Shown here piece after piece: positions 57,601 to 64,000 of a stretch of DNA of 64,000 bases; within the stretch, counting starts at the first letter, position 1, and every line of letters begins with the position of its first letter. Below the pieces are notes generated by a model. That model had not been told where the DNA came from. It searched no databases and was given only the letters and a program-made list of their open reading frames with translations. This stretch comes from Brassica napus (Eukaryota; Streptophyta; Magnoliopsida; Brassicales; Brassicaceae). The stretch lies in the NCBI RefSeq assembly GCF_020379485.1, contig NC_063450.1, positions 46,590,681 through 46,654,680 on the forward strand, given 5' to 3'. The position numbers were made by a program, and so were the translations under genes.

Positions 57601-58301
57601 TGCTTTGGAGATTGTGTGCGGGAAGAGCAATAGTACAGAACGTTTAGATTCCACAAAGAACCTCTACTTTGTAGAATGGGTAAATAAATAAAGCAAAAAC
57701 TCTTGTATCAAGAAAGTTTTGATTATCAAAACCTGTTTACGTACTGAATGTGGATTCTAGTTTTTTTCAGGCACGTCTTTTGTGGAAGCAGAACAAGTAT
57801 GAAAATCTTGTGGATTCAAGGTTGCAAGATTATGACAGAGAAGAAGCTCTAGTGATGGTGAAAGTTGGTGTTTTGTGCACAAGCCGTTTGCCTGCAGACA
57901 GACCATACATGTCAGAAGCAGTGAAAATGCTGGAAGGGGAATTCAGTGAAGAGATGGATGCAAAGCTAGCTAACATAGCCAATGAATTGAAAGAGGAAGT
58001 GGAAGTGGAAGCAGAACCTCTAGACATTATGAAGCTTATGTCAGATGTCAGAATGGAGCTTGATGAACACAGGTCTGAAGAAGAAATAGCCAATGAAATG
58101 AAAGAGGAAGTGGAAGTGGAAGCAGAACCTCTAGACTTTATGAAGCTTATGTCAGATGTCAGAATGGAGCTTGATGAACACAGGTCTGAAGAAGAAATCA
58201 CAGAGGAGATTTGCGGAATCGCAGATGACATTTCTGAAATCAGTTTGGTGGGATGGAAATTTAAAGGAAAAGAAAAGGCAGCAAGTTCATCTGGTTATTG
58301 A
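51639..58301 (+). CDS. LRR-malectin receptor-like kinase (LRR-VIII-2, LIK1/At1g53430-like), complete
   Basis: 23 exons: 51639-51720, 51792-51975, 52046-52117, 52190-52258, 52326-52397, 53917-53988, 54068-54139, 54225-54296, 54396-54467, 54579-54650, 54752-54826, 54928-54999, 55080-55145, 55213-55275, 55359-55397, 55473-55513, 55614-55996, 56084-56279, 56382-56525, 56767-57096, 57214-57451, 57526-57679, 57771-58301. Total 3171 nt, 1056 codons plus stop, all borders GT/AG. Signal peptide [14 protein letters not shown]. LRRs ~89-380, mostly one per 72-nt exon. Malectin ~399-590. Membrane helix ~604-629 ([15 protein letters not shown]). Kinase: GEGSFGKV (670-677), K691, HRD with D789, DFG with D807, GYWDPEYAM at 830-838 in place of the usual APE. 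An RD-type Ser/Thr kinase at the plasma membrane. The acidic tail carries a 37-residue tandem duplication. Intron 5 is unusually long (1.5 kb). Confidence 0.95.
52480..53780. other. Foreign-looking sequence in intron 5 of the receptor kinase
   Basis: The other introns are about 70-240 bp; this one is 1519 bp. Most of it has higher GC and minus-strand open frames ([40 protein letters not shown]) with a retroelement-like feel but no domain I can name. Boundaries are approximate and no terminal repeats were found. Confidence 0.4.
57189..57211. repeat. (AT)n run in a kinase intron
   Basis: AT dinucleotide run directly before the CAG acceptor of exon 21; it replaces the usual polypyrimidine tract. 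Confidence 0.9.
57978..58199 (+). repeat. 111-bp in-frame tandem duplication in the kinase tail
   Basis: Two adjacent 111-bp units (57978-58088, 58089-58199) encode ANE(L/M)[12 protein letters not shown] then (I/F)[18 protein letters not shown]. They differ at only a few bases. The truncated paralogue at 15.1 kb has no second unit. Confidence 0.95.
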
Positions 58302-58628
58302 CTTCAGTTTAGTGGCATGCATTACCTTTGTACATATACTTAGTAGCTTGGTGTTAGTCTAAGTATTGTGTGATACTGCTAATGATTAGGATGGTCACAA
58401 GTAAAGTTTATGGAGAGGAGTAAAACCGTTATATCACCCTTTTCAGTTGCAAGAAACACAATGCAATTTATGAATGAATATTAGAGATGCCTTTTGATTA
58501 CAGTAAGCCTAAAATAATCACTATCAATTATTAGATAATATTATTCTTTACATCAAAAAAATAGTATGTAAAATTAAACTCTGTATGAATATTAAACAAT
58601 GTACAGTTGATGCTGAATGTAGGAAAGC
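58302..58628. terminator. Shared 3' region between convergent kinase and lipase genes
   Basis: 327 bp separate the two stop codons. The region is copied almost intact after the kinase pseudogene (15325-15610). Candidate poly(A) signals are AATGAATGAATATTA near 58470 for the kinase and AT-rich motifs near 58555-58600 for the lipase on the other strand. Confidence 0.5.
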
Positions 58629-61600
58629 TCACGAAGAGTGTAGGTCACACTCGAGCTCAGTAATCAAGAGTTCCATCATCTTTTTATACATTGGCATGTA
58701 ATGATCATTGATCATTGTTCTCGATAGCCTCATCTTTCTGTACAATTCTCTTGGCGTCTCGTATAATCTCACACGCTCCACCGTTGCCGTCCTTGTCCCC
58801 AACACCATTGCCTCATCACGCTCTGTTTCAGATTCTGTCTCGGTCACCGACACTATGTGCATTATCTTACCAGGCGGGTAGAACCGCTGGCTCTCTATAA
58901 AGTCAGACGACGATGCTGAAACCGGACTCTGGTTCTGTCCATTGGAGGAGTCACTGCCTCCTGTAATGACAGTCTCTTCCTCTGTTATCTCCTTTGCTGC
59001 CGCTGCTTCTTCTTCCATGGCTCCGCTGGCTCTTTCCTTCTCCTGTCGAGTCAGCTCTTTGTCCAGTTCGTCCCATAGCTCACCTTCTGTCACGTCTTCT
59101 TCTACTGAAGATGTTTCAGTGATCACTTGGTCGATTGAGATCAACGGCTCTTCTTCTTCTTCTGGTTCAGAGTCGCTGCTGCTTGAAGAACAATGCTCTG
59201 TTCTCTTGTGAGCCTTTCGGTCTATCACTACGGTTTGAGCCAGTAGAGCTTCTGTGCTTCTTCTTTCGGGTAATATAGCAGAGGCTTCGGGCATGTCTGT
59301 GACTTTAGAGTTAAGCTGAGAGCTGATAGCTCTACGACGTGGGCCCATGCAAGACCATGACGAGAGAGAAGAACGAGTCTGCACTACGGCTTGCGCTACG
59401 TCCTGTGCACGCTTTAGCATGACCTGAACAAATTTTACAGCATCAATCATCACCATGACAAGAAAAAACGAATCCACCAATCTATACATTTAGTTTTTTC
59501 AACATACGTAACCATTCACTCAAGAGATTAGTATTATGAACAGAAGATTTTTACCTGAGTGCCGCTTGAGACAGGCCGGAGAATCGCCCCAGCACCAGCC
59601 ACTCTTGCTTTCGCACTGGCTATAGATGGCAAACGTGATCCTATGGCTGTTGCAGACCGATAAACGACACTAAGGACCCTGGTGTGCTCAACCTGATCAC
59701 GCAGGTCATTTGACCATGAGGACGAGGTTACCTGCCAACATTTGAGAAAAAGGTATCTTAGTTGTATAAAAACGGGCGTCCATTAGTGACACAATTGTTT
59801 AACATACTATCTAATCTACTACGGTTATTAATTTATTATCAGGACTACATATAATGTGATGCACTGAAATGAAACATATCTAATCTACTACGGTTATTAA
59901 TTTATTATCAGGACTACATATAATGTGATGCACTGAAATGAAACATGTGACATTACCATCAGATAATGGCAAAGCATGTCACGTACCTCAGAACGAAGGT
60001 CATCTACTGACGCAGCAGAGAACGTTGGGACGAGATCAGATCCATTGATAATAGTAGTAATGAAATGCTTGCCTGACTCTGCTAAATCCCAAGTCATACA
60101 AGCAGCTGCGAGTTGTTCAGATAAAAATTCAGAACAAACCATACGATTTGCAACTCTCAGAATAAATTGATATATAAATAGCTTCGGCATTAGAATGAGA
60201 GGAGATGAGAACATAACAGAATAATGGATGTACCTGGTGCAAAAGTGAAGCAAGTAGCGGAGGCAAACTCTTTTTGCTCCCTAAGAATATAGGTTAAAAG
60301 TGCAGCTGTCCCACCCCCAAGAGAATGACCCACAATCTGCAGTAATATATGCTCCTTAGAAACGAGTGATGCAGTAGATAAGAATATACAACAGCAAAGT
60401 TCTCAGGCCAAAATATATATCATTTGAAAATTTTTCAATTATCTCTCTAACACGTATGTTTAAAGGAATTGAGTTTTGCACGTGAAAATCAGTTAAAGTT
60501 AACTCCGATGACTGAGCATTTTACCATTTGTAGGTTGCCTAGGTTATATACACCTACTGGTATTAAAATCTATAGAATGCAATCCAGAAAGTAACTCTAG
60601 ATACAGAGCATTACCTGAACCTTGTAACTAGGATTCTCATTAAGGGCCTTGATGAGGCACGGAACACTAAGTTTAGCAATCCAACGAGCTGCAGCAACCA
60701 TTCCGCAATGTGCATAACCTAAAACTAAGTTGCTTAGCCCACCATCATGCAACACTGAATGATGGAAAGGGACCACAGCACCAGTTGCTGCTGTTAATGT
60801 ATCTTTAATGCTATGAGTGCCACGTATCAGTAGCAAGAAACATTTTGAATTGGTATCACGTATGATCGTGAAGGCAGGCTGCAAAATCTGCAGGACCCAA
60901 AAAAAAACATCTGATCATGGATCCGGAAATAAACTAAACAAAAAACACAGAACAGTATAAAAATGTCAACCAGACAAAAACAATTGGCACTGATCTCTGT
61001 TCAAGCTTCCCCTTGATTTTAATTACCGTGTTGACCAGCATGATAGTCATTATATCAAAGAACAAAATTCAACTAATAAAACTCTTGCTAGCAACTAAGT
61101 CCAACGTTTAATACTGAAGACCAATCAGAAGATATATTATTATCTCCCAAAACACACATTCCTAAGAGAAGTTATCCAAATAGCATCAAAATATAGTGCT
61201 TAAGTAGTTGGAAAGAAAGCACATAGTTACCCTAAACAAGCTAATCATCACGAGTAGTAGCAAGAAGGGAAGAATCAAATAGACATGACATACCCCAGCT
61301 TTAGGCTTCTGAAGAAGGACATCTTCATGAGAATAACCAGCAGTTTCCAGAAACACAGGAAATGGTTTCTTGGAGAAAAGCATACAGAGAGTCAAAAACC
61401 TCAGTAACTCCGTCAACTCCATGATGATCTCTGGTCCTTTTAACTCTACACAATTACTTCCCGCATAAACACTAGCACTTGAAAAGTTTCCCTGAGAAAA
61501 AAAAAACATGTAAGCAACCAATGTCACTTCCAATGTCTCTAAAAAGAAATACACTTTGCACGGTAAACAGCTAAACTACACACAGTTTCGCATAACTATT

Positions 61601-62083
61601 CACTAAGTCATTAAATTACATGCAGGAGCCACACCACAAAGATGTAAGAACTACTTAAATAAAAAAACAAATCTTTTACATATATAATAATAAGAGAAAA
61701 ATCAAGCGAGCTTGCTCAATTATGAATCCAATTTTGAAAAATTCAACCCTTAAAATCGAAAACTCATAAGATGGAGGTAGAGATCAGGAGGTGCAAACCT
61801 GCCTACGCATCAAATAGTTAATACCAAAAGCCAGATCGGCGATGGGCCATTTGCCCAGCGTCTCCGAATACGTAAACCGTAACGTCTCCGACAAAGTTGA
61901 AATAGTCTCGAGCCAAGTCGCCGGCGCTTGAGCCGGCCTCCTCACGATCCTCCTCCTTCCGGATCTCCCCGATTTACCCAGCTCCGAATCGTCCTCCCCG
62001 TCTCTCGCCCACACGATCCGCCTTCCCAGTAGATACAGAACCACCACAGCTCCCGTGGCGGTCACCATTGCACCCGCCGCCAT
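58629..62083 (-). CDS. Class-3 / DAG-lipase-like alpha/beta hydrolase, complete
   Basis: Seven exons: 62083-61799, 61491-61294, 60887-60615, 60336-60234, 60105-59987, 59731-59555, 59423-58629; total 1950 nt, 649 codons plus stop. ATG at 62083 (MAAGAMVTATGAVVVLYLLG: N-terminal membrane anchor ~3-22). Conserved blocks: RRPAQAPATWLETI, SETLGKWPIADLAFGINYLM, AFTIIRDTNSKCFLLLIRGT. The nucleophile elbow IVGHSLGGGTAALL has Ser257; NGSDLVPTFS has the probable acid Asp310. The C-terminal ~265 codons form one long, Ser/Glu-rich exon containing SSSSSDSEPEEEEE and ending LECDLHSS. It resembles Arabidopsis At4g16070/At3g14075-type mono/diacylglycerol lipases, predicted to cleave acylglycerols at a membrane; the substrate is unproven. 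No lesions are seen. It is convergent with the receptor kinase. Confidence 0.93.
59811..59946. repeat. 69-bp perfect tandem duplication in lipase intron
   Basis: Two essentially identical 69-bp units start CTAATCTACTACGGTTATTA at 59811 and 59880, in the intron between exons 5 and 6. Confidence 0.92.
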
Positions 62084-62147
62084 CTCTAATCGCAACGAAA
62101 ATCGAGAAACTTCCGAATCCAATTTCACTCCTCTCGCAGATTCAAGG

Positions 62148-62158
62148 GATTATATAAC
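62148..62158 (-). promoter_or_regulatory. TATA box of the lipase gene
   Basis: The minus strand reads GGGTTATATAATCCC about 68 bp upstream of the ATG, suggesting a short 5' leader. Confidence 0.55.
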
Positions 62159-62299
62159 CCTCGCTGAAACGAAACGACGAAGAAGATTGTTCAACAGGAA
62201 TCGATCATGATGCATGAATCGAATCTCCGATTTGGGGGCATTCATTCGTTGCGCAGAGAAGAAGGAGAAAGCGAGGATCGTTATGATTCATCAATTGTT

Positions 62300-63385
62300 T
62301 TTACTTTTTTTTTTCCGAAGGTCGAAATTACTTAAAAGGTTATGAACACGTCAGCATCCTAGTCAGGTTATTTAGGGGTGTTTTCGTCATTGTAAGCGTA
62401 CGTGGATTTCTTGGTGATGAGTAGGTAATCCATTTAAGGTTAAGTCCAAAGGATGCAAGGAAGAAGAAGGCACGTTTGGAATTTAGATTTGTTGCATCTG
62501 CTTAAAGCGATTCCAATTCGGATTATCACTCTAATCAGAGGATTAGATACTGATTAATGATTACATAAACGTTAAGCTCCACAACCCATTTTATAATCGC
62601 GTTAATGGTGCTAGCTGGATGGACACGATTGCTTTTGAGTACTAAACTATATGTTTCTTTTCTTGTCTAGTTAGTTGTGTATATTATAATAATAATAATA
62701 AACCAAAAAACCTTTGTTGCTTTCACGACTTTGCATTCCAATTTATATCTTTTAAAAGTTTTTTTTTTCCGGCATTTTTAAAGTTAAGTTATAGAATGAT
62801 GTTACTTTGGAACACTAATACAAGAAAAATACATGAGGATGAATGGCTCACGGTACAAAAAGGATGTGTTTTGATTTTTAATGAAAAATATATTAATATA
62901 TATTCCTTCTGTATTATTTTTATATGTCATTTTAGTTTTTTTACACAAATTAAAGACATCAACAAATTTATTGTAATACACAACTTGAAGAGTCAAAGAT
63001 GCAATTTGAAGAAGTCATTTCAGTGGAAAAAACGTTGTTATGTATATTATTCACAATTAAATATCTTGTTAAAATAAGTGAATTTTTGAATTCAAACTTT
63101 CACGTAAAAAGTTAAAATGATTAATATCGTTTATACTCTAATGAATAAAATATATAAAGTATCTACAAAATAAAAAATGAGTTTTAATTTTTGATTAAAT
63201 AATAATAAAAATTATCCAAAATCTAAAAGTACATAATAAAATAAAAAGATAATTTATGTATATATTGTGTTGTTATTTGGAATTTTATTTTAATTAAAAG
63301 TTAATTTTTTTTTTGTCAGCCATAAAAAGTTTTTAAAAAAATAAAAAAGTTAAAAATTAAGAAATAGAAAATACATAGCTAAATA
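62300..63385. other. Intergenic DNA right of the lipase gene, no gene seen
   Basis: AT-rich, with a short AATAATAATAATAA run near 62685. The 93-codon plus-strand frame at 62796 has low-complexity, Lys/Ile/Phe-rich composition typical of random AT-rich frames. Confidence 0.5.
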
Positions 63386-63640
63386 CTCCTTCCGTTCCTA
63401 AATGATCCATGTTTTAGAAAAATATTTTGTTTTTAAAAGATCCATATTTTATATTTTCAATGTATGTAATAATGGCGAATTGTAAACTTCAAAAATATTA
63501 ATTATGTTTACTGAATTTTGATTGGTTAAAAGTTATAGGAAATAGTTAAACACGGAAAATAATACATTTATTATCAAAATTTTAAGTGTTTTCTTAATAA
63601 GTGTGAAAATTCTAAAACATGGATCATTTAGGAACATAAA
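63386..63640. mobile_element. MITE with ATGATCCATGTTTTAGAA inverted ends
   Basis: The left end CTCCTTCCGTTCCTAAATGA, continuing TCCATGTTTTAGAA, and the right end TTCTAAAACATGGATCATTT, continuing AGGAAC, are inverted copies around a ~200-bp AT-rich centre. CTCC-TCCGTTCC starts are typical of a widespread plant MITE class. Confidence 0.8.
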
Positions 63641-64000
63641 GATTATTAATCAAGTAAAATTTTTCGTTTTACATAACTGAAAGGAGGATTTTGAATGATT
63701 TTAAAGATTTTTTTATGTATAAGGAATACCGTGTAAAAACAAATTCAAAAAATTATAATACGTAAAAAAGTTCAAGTGAAAACAGAAAAAAAATTAGAAT
63801 AATTTTTATATATATTGTGTTATTATCTGAATAAAACTTAATAAAAATTGAAAATAGAAAACACAAAATCATAACTAATAATTAATCAAATAAAATTCTT
63901 ACTTATATAACTGGAAAGAAGATATTAATTTATTTCAAAGATTTATTTCTGTATAATGAAATATAATGTATAAATAAATTTCCAAAAAATATTATAAATA
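63641..64000. other. AT-rich DNA to the right edge, nothing recognised
   Basis: No gene. Phrases such as GGA(A)AGAAGAT and AAGATTTTTTTATGTATAA / AAGATTTATTTCTGTATAA recur about 230 bp apart, hinting at a diverged local duplication. Confidence 0.4.

Noticed and set aside
57830..58231. 133-codon minus-strand Ser-rich frame
   Set aside because: Antisense of the kinase tail; its internal repeat merely mirrors the 111-bp duplication.
58942..59211. Plus-strand Ser-rich 89-codon frame
   Set aside because: Antisense of the acidic, Ser/Glu-rich last exon of the lipase gene.
1..64000. tRNA, rRNA and snoRNA genes
   Set aside because: I looked for cloverleaf-like and conserved rRNA stretches while reading and saw none; a tRNAscan or Infernal run would be decisive.

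Overview
This is plant nuclear DNA, most likely from a Brassica-type crucifer (inference). The grounds are intron-rich genes that read like Arabidopsis families, very AT-rich intergenic DNA, and dense Helitron, Mutator-like (MULE) and MITE insertions. I ran no database search; family names rest on protein motifs recognised by eye.

Only a few genes look functional. (1) The 5' end of a NUDT7-like Nudix hydrolase on the minus strand at the left edge (1-265). (2) A small secreted cysteine-rich peptide of ESF1-like type, minus strand (32194-32594). (3) A complete 23-exon LRR-malectin receptor kinase, LRR-VIII-2/LIK1-like, plus strand (51639-58301); its exon lengths sum to an exact 1056-codon frame plus stop. 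(4) A complete seven-exon class-3 (DAG-lipase-like) hydrolase on the minus strand (58629-62083), convergent with the kinase. A short DUF223 (RPA OB-fold) gene sits in a Helitron at 20.9 kb.

The left 20 kb is a broken tandem duplication of the NUDT7/receptor-kinase interval. Copies of the NUDT7 upstream region lie at about 286-480, 3186-3395 and 19.5-20.4 kb. Copies of the kinase promoter lie at about 480-3065, 9357-12060, 16970-19500 and 51070-51638. At 14.35-15.66 kb is a kinase pseudogene reduced to malectin, membrane segment and tail. It even carries the last codons of the neighbouring lipase, so the ancestral order was NUDT7(-), RLK(+), lipase(-). These copies were then hit by a 5.96-kb Helitron (3396-9356, carrying callose-synthase and TPR gene pieces), a Harbinger-like element with a MULE-type MITE nested in it (12072-14249), a hAT-like MITE, and a 2.17-kb Helitron (20383-22552).

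From about 22.5 to 51 kb lies transposon and gene-fragment DNA: an HD-ZIP III pseudogene that keeps the split miR165/166 site, a LINE end, a TOPLESS-related WD40 fragment, and an epoxide-hydrolase exon. It also holds a 9.97-kb Kaonashi-like MULE (35653-45622) with an exact 9-bp target duplication, inserted inside an older Helitron. This MULE carries a MuDR-type transposase and a DUF1985-Ulp1 gene, both broken. Its non-coding parts hold many copies of a 22-bp palindrome (GACGACTTAC, 2 nt, GTAAGTCGTC) that is absent from the transposase ORF; this is the most intriguing pattern in the window.
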